A stretch of 64,000 nt of DNA, from the NCBI GenBank assembly GCA_009733775.1, contig WOGZ01000044.1, positions 1 through 64,000 of the forward strand, in the 5' to 3' direction. The translations under genes and the position numbers were made by a program. Under the pieces are notes generated by a model that did not search any database, had not been told where the DNA came from, and was given only the letters and a program-made list of their open reading frames with translations. Origin of the DNA: Alectoria sarmentosa (Eukaryota; Ascomycota; Lecanoromycetes; Lecanorales; Parmeliaceae). Positions within the stretch are counted from its first letter, which is position 1. Each line of letters begins with the position of its first letter. Shown piece by piece: positions 33,491-44,800 of this stretch.

Positions 33491-35747
33491 CTAACGCTTT
33501 CTCTTTTTGCTCTTCTCCTGAGCACCAGCCATACCATCCAGAATTGCACCTGCTTCCTCGGTCTCATTGGCTGCTGGAACTTCCTGGGCGTCTTTCTTGA
33601 CAGCTACACCCATGTGCCGCCCAAATCGACCTTTGCGACCATTACCTTCGTCTTCACTGATACACCCTTCAGCTCCGATACCGGCATCTTTGCAGCGCTG
33701 GCAGGGACGTTGACGATCGCACCCTTTCTTGCTCTTTCTGCAGCGTTGGCACCGTGGCTTCGAAGACAAGTCTTCGTCACCTTGGTGCTGGAAGTTGACG
33801 GTCGACGCAGAAGATGTCTTGCGCGATGGCGGAGGAAGCGAGGCAGGTGAAGGAGGCACTTTTGTTGAAGAGGGGGGTAAAGACGGCTTGGCCTTCTTTG
33901 CATTGGCCGTTGTCTTCGACTTGGACACCTTGGAAGTGTTTCTCAATGAGCTGGAGCTGCTCGCCTTTGACATGTTGCGATGTCTCGATCCGGGTAGTCT
34001 CGGCTTAAGAGCTTGACCAAAATCAGTGATTACATCATCTGGCTCGCTTTTGAAGATTCCATCTTTCCTATCTTCACACACGTAGTCCCCGTCCACCTCA
34101 TCACCGCTGGGTTCAGTGCTATCCGTGCTCGGCAAACCATCATTGAGGTGCTTGTGATGCCGTCGGATGGTATTTGGCCGGAGCTCTGGGCTGGCTTCAA
34201 GTTTTGGCTGAGCTGGAGGGACTGGAAGAGAAGGTTGTTCTACATCTTCACCGTCGTCGTCACTGTTGCTGGTGGCGGATGAGGCAGCGTCAGCGCGTCC
34301 ACTAAACGCATCATCCAAGGTTGATGCCGAAGTGCGCCCGTGAGAGATATTTGAAGCGTCACCAAGCCTCATGAGCTGCAAAGCCACATCCTCATCGGAG
34401 ATGCAACTAGCTATGGTCGGATCAGGGGTAGGTAGTATTCCAAAACCTTGTGCGCGAGGCATCAATCCATTGGACATGCGAGCAGAAAGACTTGGTGCAT
34501 TTGCACGGTCACGAAGACGACGTCCAGTCTGAGGTGCTGGAGGTGCATTGGATGGATATCTGCTTTGTGGAACAATGCCGTACGTGTGTTCGCCGTACCC
34601 ATAGCTCTGTGGTGACTGCAGAGGCTGGCTGTAGGTAAAGCGTTGTTGAGTTGGGCGAGCGAATGGAGATGGATTATCCTGTCCATTGGAGCGTCTCTGA
34701 GGAGATATCGAGGATATGGAGTTAGACGCAGGTACCTGAGGCGGCACAAAAAGAGGTAGCTCCTGGAAAGTGCGTACCATTAGCCAAAGCGTATGGACTA
34801 TGTGTCCTATCAGCTGTATCACTTACAGAGCTCTCAAACTTTGCTCTCTTCCTTCTGTTGCCCTCGAGGATGTTATTAAGACTGATGTCTGCACTTGCGA
34901 GCTGCTCGCTTCTGGCTTTACGAGAGCTGGTTACAGAGCCTCCTTCCCCATCACTACTGCTGTAGCCTTTCATTACGTCGCTGTTGAGATCGTTGAGCTG
35001 TCCTTGGAAGCTGTCCTCTCGGCTCATCATGCTTGACCGAGAACGAGCCTTTTGCGCAGAGATGCTACGACGACCCCTGCCGGGACGTGGGGACGCACTC
35101 TGCTTTCGAGAAACTCGGGATGCTGGTCGTGACATGGACTGTCCATAGATTAGTATTTGCGAGGGCTGAGGGGGAGGCATTTGAAAGCCTTCATCGAGAT
35201 GAAGGAGCTTCTGTGCATTGACAGGCGATGCCGAATGACTTTGAACGTGGCCCTGCTGTTGCCATGCTTGCGAGTAATCGGGAATGACTCGAACATAGAC
35301 GACCATGTTGTTTTGAAAGTTCTCATATCTCGCAATAAGTGTGTTTCCACGGTCGTCCTCGAAGCTGACGCCGTTTGCGGCACCTTCGTAAAGGCCGTAG
35401 AAGTTTTTGACAGTAGTCACAATCGAGTCGGTGGTATCATGGGGGAAGATTTGCACCCTCATTGGTAATCTTGCTCGATGATTGGTAGCACCATCGAATA
35501 GCAGCTCGAATGCGACGTTCTTAGGCGCATGACTGGTAGGGGAAATACTGTAGCCTGTTGGAGTACTATTGCCGTAGCTCTGACTGACAGGAGGGGTAGC
35601 GAAGCGATGACCATCAAAAGACATGTTGTTAGACATGACAGAGTGACGTGTAGGGTATTGATGCAATCGCTGTGTCTCTTGGGGGGCATTCTCCTGAGAG
35701 CGAGAAGATCGTGGTGGGTCATGGGAAAGGAGGTTGGCAACGTCCAT
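33491..35747 (-). CDS. Zn2Cys6 factor with N-terminal ubiquitin-like region and C-terminal zinc cluster
   Basis: Two exons (34827-35747, 33491-34762) give 730 residues. Residues ~77-155 form a compact region (VAFELLFDGATNHRARLPMR, then VQIFPHDTT and VVYVRVIPD) that resembles ubiquitin/PB1-like folds. The middle is long, disordered and Ser/Pro-rich, with arginine-rich likely nuclear signals (PRPGRGRRS, NRRKRAKF). A zinc cluster lies near residue 640: C-x2-C-x6-C-x5-C-x2-C-x9-C (CQRCRKSKKGCDRQRPCQRC). Then comes a basic tail ending KSKKRKR. Most zinc-cluster regulators carry the cluster near the N-terminus and a fungal-specific activation domain, absent here. A conserved fungal family is likely; target genes unknown. 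The first part of the upstream region is probably 5' leader. Confidence 0.82.
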
Positions 35748-38681
35748 CTTATGAGGAAGGTTTTGGGATGATTGCGATGAACAATCGTGGTCGGCAAATC
35801 GCCTTTGAGTTGTGGCTGGAATGAGATGAAGGATGGAGTGGGCGGCCGCAAAGGCTCCGACTGTTCAAGAACGAGCGACTACCTAAGAAAAGCGTTAACG
35901 TCAGTGACTGGTCTTCCGGGCCACTAGCCGTAGATTGAGATTTATAAGAGCTGTCGGACTGCTCGGGCAGTCATGGCCAAGCGACGGCTCGGGGAAGAGT
36001 TGGTTGCGCAAGTCAAGGGATGAGGTGGATGAAGAGAGAGGAAATTGCAAACTGTGATATTATGGATCGCATACCTATGTTGTAATGACCCTGGTCACAC
36101 GAAAGGCTTCGAACAGAATCTACTTTGCTGTTGATACTGGTCTCTCCCGAAGTGCGTTGCTGGCTGCTGTTTTCACAGCAAAGTCAGCGTTAACGAAGAC
36201 TTTGGAATACGAGCGGCGATATCTTGACGTTCTTGATGCAAGGTTCAGTGACCAACAGCCATAGGACGCAGCCCAGGTAATGAATAGCGTGAAGTGGAGG
36301 GAAACTTTTGTTGATGTGTAGGCGATGGGTTGAAGGAGAAAGAGGGAGAAAGAGAGAGTGAGCAAGCGAAAGCAACAAACCCTGCACAGGACCGACTGAC
36401 TTATGCAGTTGGCATAATTTGAGAACAAGCATCTCAAGGAATGAATTATTCTCAGGACGGAATTTGTCTCCTCTACATCTACGTTCTTTACAATGATTAT
36501 ACATGAGCTATCTAGGGCAGCTGGCTTTGCAAAAATGGGAAGCGCTAGCAATGTCGCATCGCCATGTTCTCTAGATAGATAGTTATACCTATCTTTCTGA
36601 GGATTGACTGGCAAGCGGCCTCTACAGGATGAGCAAGCTGCACGAATAGTCAAGCGGCGGAGATGATTGGACACGAATGCAACAGTCCCACCGGGTAGAA
36701 GCTAAAATTCTAGGAGGAGTCTCAGGTAAAGCGGAAGGTGGTGGGAGTGGGACGGTGAAAGGCAATCGAGCCAATGGTGATGTGAGGGGGCTGCATACCA
36801 GTTTAGTACCAGCGAGGAAAAAAAGCCGCTGAAGCAACTGGGGTTGGAAAAGCCTTCCCTTGCCCGATACGAGTCAAGCTTATGCGCCGACTCCTTCCAC
36901 TGCCAAGTTGCAGAGAGTGATATTTATACCTCGACCAAGCTCATACGTCTCAGGTACTTGACGATGCTTGGCTTTCTCCCATTCGAAGCGAACTTGTTTA
37001 TCGATACAGCGCATTCAGCCTTCAATTTCGATCTTCACACAATCCCCATACGACTGACTGAACAGTGGACCAGTACTCCAATCCGGCCCGAGCTTGAAAC
37101 GAGTCTCAAGCCCACGCGCCGCACAACTCCTCTCCGGTGGATGGATGTTGGGAGCCTATGGCAGGTGGCCGAGACAGTGTCTAAGGAGATGGACAGCCCA
37201 AGCCAGAGGAGCAAACAGATTTGTGCAGTCGCTTCAGTACAAATGATAGGCTTAATTTTCAACAAAAGGCAATATCAGCAATCAATGGCTTGATGCGCAG
37301 GATCTACACTCGCTACGAGTACACTACTCTTAAGCATGCCAAACATCGCTCGCCACTAACTTTTTTACTCCGCTACCGCTACCGTAATAATATGGAGCAG
37401 AATGCCTAGAAGGCTAGAATCTCCCCGACTTCCGCTCAGACCCTTGGGCCGATAACGACATTTGTGCACAGCCATCGTGATTGCTCTGCAACTACGAGTA
37501 CACAGCACATGTTCCGATAGGTACTGGACGAATCAAGCAACCAATGTTGTCACTACGTGCCGTAAACCATCGCACCGACCTCTCTTGTGGTGACAGATAC
37601 CAAGATGATCGCGGTCATAACACAAGATAATAGACGAACCACGGAAACCAGGACTTTCCCAAGTATCTAAGTAAATATGCCCGAGATGAAGCAGGTTTCG
37701 AGCCCTGGGGCAGGCTGCGCACTTCACATGAAAAGCACACGGGAGGAGGCCGTAGAATTCGTCGACTTGGGCGGTTATCGAACCTCTAGTCGGTGGTTTT
37801 CTATCACGAGGAGTGTTTGCAGCACAAACGGTGGAGTGTCCAATCTCAATGCCATTTCAAGGCGACTTGGTCCTGGAAGCCTGGAAAAATGAGTTGGGTT
37901 GGATTGGTACAGATTGTCACGTGATTTGGGGGGTATTTGGTGTAAAAGCAACGCGTGACAAAGACAAAAGCAAATTTCCAGGTAACAAGTCTCTAAAGTC
38001 AAAAGCTACACCCTCACGGGCTCTGGACAGGATCGCAGAGTCTTCGCAATGATCTAGTCGGTAGACAACACCTCATACATTTTATATACACTGCTTGCCA
38101 ACAGTATTTGAATATTGAAGCGTTTGTCGGGAGACGCGCCTGCAATTAGAGTTGTAGAATAGAGTAATCCTTAGCGCGTTTGATCGTCAGGGCAACCCCT
38201 ACTGAGCTTGAAATCAACAACAACCCGCCTACGACTGCGAGTCGCAGGTCTCTGAAAAGCACATTTTACGGCATCATCTAATTCGAGAGAGAAGCATTGT
38301 TTTGGCCTTGCTCGTTGCACCTCACCAAGCTAAGTGGTAGTTATGCTCAAGTCTGACCCTTCAAATATGTGTACTGATAGAGAATAGAGCCAGATCGCGG
38401 TTTGTAGGGAGGTGCGCGAGAGCTTCCCTGAGCACCAAGAACCACTCAACTCCCGCGAGGAGCTTCGAACGCGTCAGGACATCATGGACGCCAAGGTAAG
38501 ACATTACTCCCAACAATAACACATACGCGAGGAGCAAAATCCAAGCCGAAGATTTGCGAGCAAGCAATTCTAGTCTCCGACAAGCCTTTATCAAGTCTAA
38601 GCCTGCTCAACTTGAAAGCTCCCAAACCTTGCATGCTTCATGTATTCACATGTCACATGTATCAGTGTCCCGCCTCTGACC
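35748..38681. other. Long divergent intergenic region, zinc-cluster factor and cyclin B
   Basis: 2.9 kb between head-to-head genes. A purine-rich tract lies near 36335-36370 on the plus strand, and pyrimidine-rich tracts near 36700-36760 on the minus strand; they suggest a long leader for the zinc-cluster gene. A 149-codon plus frame (36844-37293) has no recognisable domain. No RNA gene recognised. Confidence 0.45.
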
Positions 38682-40844
38682 ATGGAATACAATACTGACA
38701 TGTCTTCCGTACATCAGCCTCAGAGACCGTCTCGGACCTTGCGCGCCATCTATGGAGATGAAAACGTGATGCCGACAGCCGGCGGCCAGAAAACTCTACA
38801 CCAGCGCAATAAATCGAGCCCAGCACTGTCAACAATACATCAAGCAGGTACATTAAAGCTTGCTGCAAAGCGGACCGCATTTGGGGACGTCAGCAACACC
38901 TCTAATGTCGCAAGGCCGAGCAAGGACGACTCGGTAATCGGCGTCAAGGGCGATTACGGTAACATGGAGAAATCGATCCCAACACAGCAGGACAAGAAGG
39001 TTTCCTCCTTCCTAAGACCTGCACAACGTCCCTTATCTGTCTCCGGATTGAAAGGTCTCTTGAACAATGTCGCCAATTCCACCAATCTACCCTCGGTCAA
39101 GCAGCCTCTGGTTGACATTCAACAATCGCTACAGCAGACGTCTCAAGCCACCAACACACGCAAGCTCGTGACGAAGAAGAGCACCATTATATTCAAAGAT
39201 GCTGTTGTTGTGCAGCCCCAATACTCCGCTCTTGAAGTCCAAAAGTCTTTGCCCACTGCTGCACCAATCGCTCCCGTCCACCGCGAACTCCAACCTCGAC
39301 AGCAACTCATAGAGTCCAATGAGCCACAGGAGGCACAAACCAAGCCAGAGACAACACAGAGCAAGCGGTCAGGTGAGCATGCGGCACGAGCAATGGCAGC
39401 AGCACCGTCGATTCCCTCTGAAGAATCTGCTGTGCTCAGATCAGACGGCATCTACATTGACGAGCACGGACAAGTACAATTCTACGGACTTGAGGAGTCC
39501 ATCGAGCATGTCGAGGTTCTTCAGCCGAGTGACCAGGGCATGCTCTTACCATCGCAGGTGTCGAATCAGAATGGGGAAACAGGCCAAGACCAGGTTCTTG
39601 ATGCATATCTGGGCAAGTCACACCCAGAACCACACCGGAGGCCCACTTTGGCTTCTGTTTCAGAACCGGAAGAGTATTGGGATGACGAGGGGGAAGAAAA
39701 TTACGACGAGGAAGGTTATGCCACTGCTCGATCATTTAAGTCCAGGGGAGAAAACACTACAGGCGGTGCTACGACGGTTCTGTTCCCAAAGGTTAACCAA
39801 AAGACAAAGAGAGAGATTGCTGCTGCCAAAGAGCTGATAGAGGGATCTAAGACAGCGGAAGAGCTCGAGGATGAGGCATGGGACACAACAATGGTAGCAG
39901 AATATGGGGAAGAGATCTTCCAATACATGAAGGACTTGGAGGTCAGTGAAACTACACCGGCACTGGAATCATGCTAACCAGATACAATAGATCAAGATGT
40001 TGCCAAACGCGCACTACATGGACAACCAGGCAGAGATACAGTGGTCGATGCGCGCAGTACTGATGGACTGGATAGTTCAAGTTCACCATCGGTTCAATCT
40101 TCTCCCAGAAACGCTCTATCTCTGTGTCAATTACATCGATCGCTTCTTGTCTTGCAAGGTCGTCTCCTTGGGAAAGCTGCAATTGGTTGGTGCAACTGCA
40201 ATATTCATCGCCGCCAAGTACGAAGAGATTGACTGCCCGTCCGTGCAAGAAATTGTATACATGGTTGATGGGGGCTACACTGTCGACGAGATCCTCAAGG
40301 CCGAACGTTTCATGCTCAGCATGCTGCAGTTTGAACTCGGCTGGCCTGGACCAATGAGCTTCTTGAGGAGGATCAGCAAGGCGGACGATTACGATCTTGA
40401 GACGAGGACGCTCGCGAAATACTTTCTCGAGATCACTATTATGGATGAGCGATTCGTCGGTAGTCCTCCGAGCTATGTCGCGGCTGGAGCACATTGTCTG
40501 GCTAGGCTGATGCTCAAGAAGGGCATTTGGGTATGTATTCTGCTCAGATGATCGTTGCACCTCAGTTGCTAATATCTCCACAGTCACCTGCACACGTCTA
40601 CTACGCCAACTACACCTACTCCCAGCTTTTCAACCTGATATTGCTCATGGTTGAATGCTGCGAAGACGCGCGCAAACACCATTGTGCAATCTTCGACAAG
40701 TACACGGACAAGCGCTACAAGCGTGCATCGCATTTTGCGGAGTCTGAGATGAAGCGAGGATTCCAAATTCAGGATGTCGTTTCACAGCCAGCCGCACCAT
40801 ATCCCAGCCTCTACAACGATCGTCATATTTGGGGCCTGAAGTGA
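38682..40844 (+). CDS. nimE: B-type mitotic cyclin (NimE/Cdc13 type)
   Basis: Three exons (38682-39941, 39991-40530, 40584-40844) give 686 residues. It activates the mitotic Cdk1 kinase. The N-terminal ~390 residues are disordered and carry a destruction box, R64-T-A-F-G-D-V-S-N72, near the start. The cyclin box begins with QWSMRAVLMDWIVQVHHRF and ETLYLCVNYIDRFLS, then AAKYEEIDCPS. The C-terminal cyclin fold includes LETRTLAKYFLEITIMD, and the protein ends in HIWGLK. Start chosen at 38682; the frame opens at 38640, and another ATG lies 6 codons inside. It is longer than most fungal cyclins B (about 480-500) because of the disordered N-terminal part. Confidence 0.92.
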
Positions 40845-41883
40845 ATGTCAGGATCACCGTTGCAGGACCACAGATTGAATCGCTGGACATCGTTGCTGTT
40901 GCAACATCGCCTTCACCTCGGCACATTGCAACCACTAGACTTGGTATCACAATTTGCTCCACCTGCTCCGACCAGGAACCTCTTGAATACTCGAGACTCT
41001 TTGCTCCATTAGCTCTTCCCTTGGAGAGCTTTGGACGTCTTTTACCCTCATCCGGTACCCTTTCATATTTCTTCGCACATCATTCAGCGGAACAACTGCA
41101 TAGCGCGGCATACTCTTGATGGAACTCATGACCTTACGTGCTCCACGACATCGGTAATTCCCAGCATTCGACATCTTGAGCGCTCATCCAGGTGCGACTG
41201 GCCTCGTTCCTTTTTTCTAGGCATTCGGCGTCAATGGAGCTTCGTGCTGGCAGCTCCCAATCAAGAGACGGGGCAACGCTGGCGGTGTTGAGCGACTTTC
41301 AATATTTTAGATTGGGCAAGGGCGGTTACTAGTAAATAAATGGGACAGCCAAATAACATCTTCATGTCAGAACAACGGCTGGATCGATTAATTTCACAAA
41401 TCAATTTCCTAGACCTTTGTTCAAGAGTTGCGAATTAGTGCGCAGAGCAGGATGTAAACGAACATGTGATAGCTGAGACCAATGGTGAGGCTCCGCCAGC
41501 TTTGAGGGTTGCTAGAGTTCCATTACGACTACCTGTTTCCGGGAATATGTACAGTCGTCAAATATTCACAGCAGAAGGTGGTATCATAAGAACGTCTCCC
41601 CGAATAGCCTCCAGAGGGCACCAAGTTGAGCGCCGTAAAAGTGCAGCATTGCGTCGCCGCCCTCTTTCCCCTCCCGCTCGAAAATCCTATCCTAACCGTA
41701 CAGATCTAGAACGAATGTGCAGCAAGTTAATTGTTTGTATGGTGTCGTGATGGGGTAACAGCGGTGAAAAAGGGGTTGTCGAGATGAGATGGGAAGCCGA
41801 AGATCCAGGGGTTGTTGGTAGAACAGACAGATGCACCAAGAAAGGTCCAAAATACTTTGGTAAAAAAGAGCCGTCGGCTAGTG
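40845..41883. other. Convergent intergenic region, cyclin B and Fmp27
   Basis: About 1 kb holding both 3' ends. No feature supported. Confidence 0.4.
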
Positions 41884-44800
41884 TCATTGGTTCAAGGAAC
41901 CCAAGATCTTCTTGCCTAGAAGCTGGACACTTTTCTTGCGCGTGCTGCAACGCGTCAGTCAGAATTTCCGCTGCTTCTCATAGTCCATCCACAGGTGCTA
42001 ACCTTTCGTCTGGGTCCTCACCATCCGCATCCTTACGTCGAGGCTTATGAGCGTCGGTAGTGAATCGCCGAATCAAGGTATGTCGCATTTTGTTCAATGC
42101 CTAGTAAGAGGTCAGTCAATTTCAGGTTAGAAGGCAGTCTAGAGAATGGCAGCAACGTACATTATCCTCACCCTCAGCCTCGGACTCTGGTATTGGATGC
42201 GGTTCACCATGCAGTCCATTGTGCAGTCCATTATGCAGAGCAGAGTGCCGCAAGCTCTGAGTGAACGAGTCATTCCTTGCCAACTGATTGCTATGAGCGG
42301 ATGTCAAGGATGCCCGGGAGGAGTCATCAGTGTCGCCCCGAGGGCTTTGATCCCTTGTACTGCTCGTCTCGCTCGAGAGGCTATTCTTGAGAGTGTTGCT
42401 ATTCGGCAGTATGGATGAAGGATTTGCAAGCTCGCGGAGCCGGCCCTGTTGGATTTTGCTTGGCCGATGATGAGAGAGCTTGTTGCCGATGATGGCGCCT
42501 GTGTGCGAGATGAGGGCCCTGATGACGTCTTTTTTAAGCCTTAAGGCGAGGTCAAGGTTTGACCAGGTCTTATTACGGTACTCTAGGACTGGCATACGAA
42601 AGACAAAGTTGTGGACGTCTTCGATATTTCGTTCGCCCTTGCCCTTGTAGCTGAGGCAGAGAACCACGCTAGGGATCTTCACGTAGGCCAGAGTCATGTA
42701 ATTCGAAGCTCTTGACAGCATCTGGGAAAGATCATCAGACGGTTTGCTTTTATCTGTTGTGGTAGCTTGGCTAGTCGAACGGTTGAGGGTGAATCTTTTA
42801 TGTTTCTCTGGGTTGCCGTTCATGGCGGATAGATTTGTCGAGGACCCATCCTTAGACTGGCGCGTTACTGCTAGTGACTCTTGTGAGGGTTTCTTGGAGC
42901 TGGTACGAACTAGAGATGGCCGTGATGCATTCTGCGAACGACTGGAGTGGTTCGAGTGATGGAATAATTTGAAATGGTGGGTATCCCCATTGGTCTTACC
43001 AGAAGAAATGGTATGGGTGTCCTTTTGTGGAAATGCCTTGGTAGGTCTGAGCCTCATGTCCAGGGACGCTGCTCTGGTCGATGGCTGATCATCGTTGGAG
43101 CTATTAGCTTCGAATTTCGGCGTGTTAGCGATGCTGGATAGGGTATCAGCGTCGGAGTCCTCGTCGGCATCCCCAGTAGGGAGCGTGTGCTTGACCAGAA
43201 ACGGCGATTTGTCACTGCCGTTCTTGTCCAATCCCGGAAATATGTATTCGAAGAGTCTGTGACCCACTTCTCTCTCAAGCTGAACCTTCAGTGGGAACAG
43301 ATCCACCTCGAATTGGTCTAAGACCGGTATACCAGCAATCGGTTCAAGGCTGTGCCAATTGATATTGAGCATCTTAGGATCTTGACCATGGACAAATTTT
43401 CTACCACTTTCCAAGTAAGGTCCCAACATCTCAGGGTATAGGGCATCGGGTAAGAGGTTGAGTCCATGTATACGCTCAATCTGCATCGAATTGTGGTTGG
43501 AACCATCACTATTATCCGTCCGGTCATAGGCCGCTTTGTTTAGCTGAATCTCCATCAGCGGGACGTCCTTTTCTCTCATCAAATGCCAGACAATTTCTGA
43601 AGCAGAGAAGTACCAACGCAACAGCCCCGTGGTCTGAGAGGCCTGTGTGCGATCATCATATTTGCGCTGCGATGTGGTAATGGCCTTCATCATGAAGAAG
43701 AGCTCGTCCTCGCAGCTCGCTATATCGTGCTCGATAGCCATACGATCTTCCCAACCTTGTTTGTCAAGATACTTGGCGTTTATCTGGAATTGTGTTTTGA
43801 TCTCCTCCAATTGGCGGATGCGAGCTTGAAGACTAGACACCATTTTGGGCGCGCCGCTGAGGTCACTAAAGTCAGAGGCTAACATGATTCTCTCAAGCTT
43901 TTCACTGCGGACCTTTTCCAGCGGCTCGTTATAAAGCAATAGATCAAATACTATCACGTACATAGTGAAATATTCGACGGAGTCACAGATAGCCCGAATA
44001 TGTGGGAAGTCAACCCACAAGTGATCGATCCGGCTTTCCATAGTCTCTGGTTTGTTTTTCTGTCCCTTTTTTCCGTTGCTAACCTCATCGTTGTATTTCA
44101 GTCGGAGGGTGTTGTATTTGTCATATCGAAGGCTCGCAGAGGTTTTCTGCACTACTCGTGACCATCCGAAGGGATCGTACTCGAAATCGAAGTTGATCTC
44201 GAACGCTACCCAGGGTGGCCACGCAGAGCCTTTGGGGGTACCGTAGCGGTTGCCTGAGTAAATGTGAAGAAACTGGGACAAGACCTTTTGGGTCGTGACA
44301 AAGAATTGTACACTATCCATGTCGATAGAAAATCTGCGCTGCACGAGCCCGCTGACATCATCCGCTATACGATCCTTGTCCATGATTTGGACCACTCTCA
44401 GTTGCATGCTCTTGGCTGTGACCAGGAGAACAGATTTGGGGTTCTTCTCGCTCTGCAACTGGATCTGTGGTGCGATTAAGCGAACGTGGTAAGAGTTTTG
44501 CGGTGTGTATTCTTCCGAAATATCTTTACCGAGATTATCCGTATTTGACATCTGTGGATCTGCTGTTTGCTTAGGATCATCAGCGTCGACAGTCTTTTTG
44601 CTGTCACTGAGCAGATCCTGGATGAGATCTTCGACGCTGGAGCCATCACTCTTTTCTTCTTCTGTCGAGGCGGCTGCAAAGGCTTCTGAATCTGTCGAGT
44701 CAGAATCCGATGTGTGTGTATGCTTTCTATTGTTCTTATGCTGCTCTTTCACAATGTCCAAGATAAACTTGACGGCTTTCTGAGACATGTAGTAAATGAA

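Noticed and set aside
36844..37293. 149-codon plus frame
   Set aside because: No domain, no splice support, unremarkable composition; treated as intergenic.
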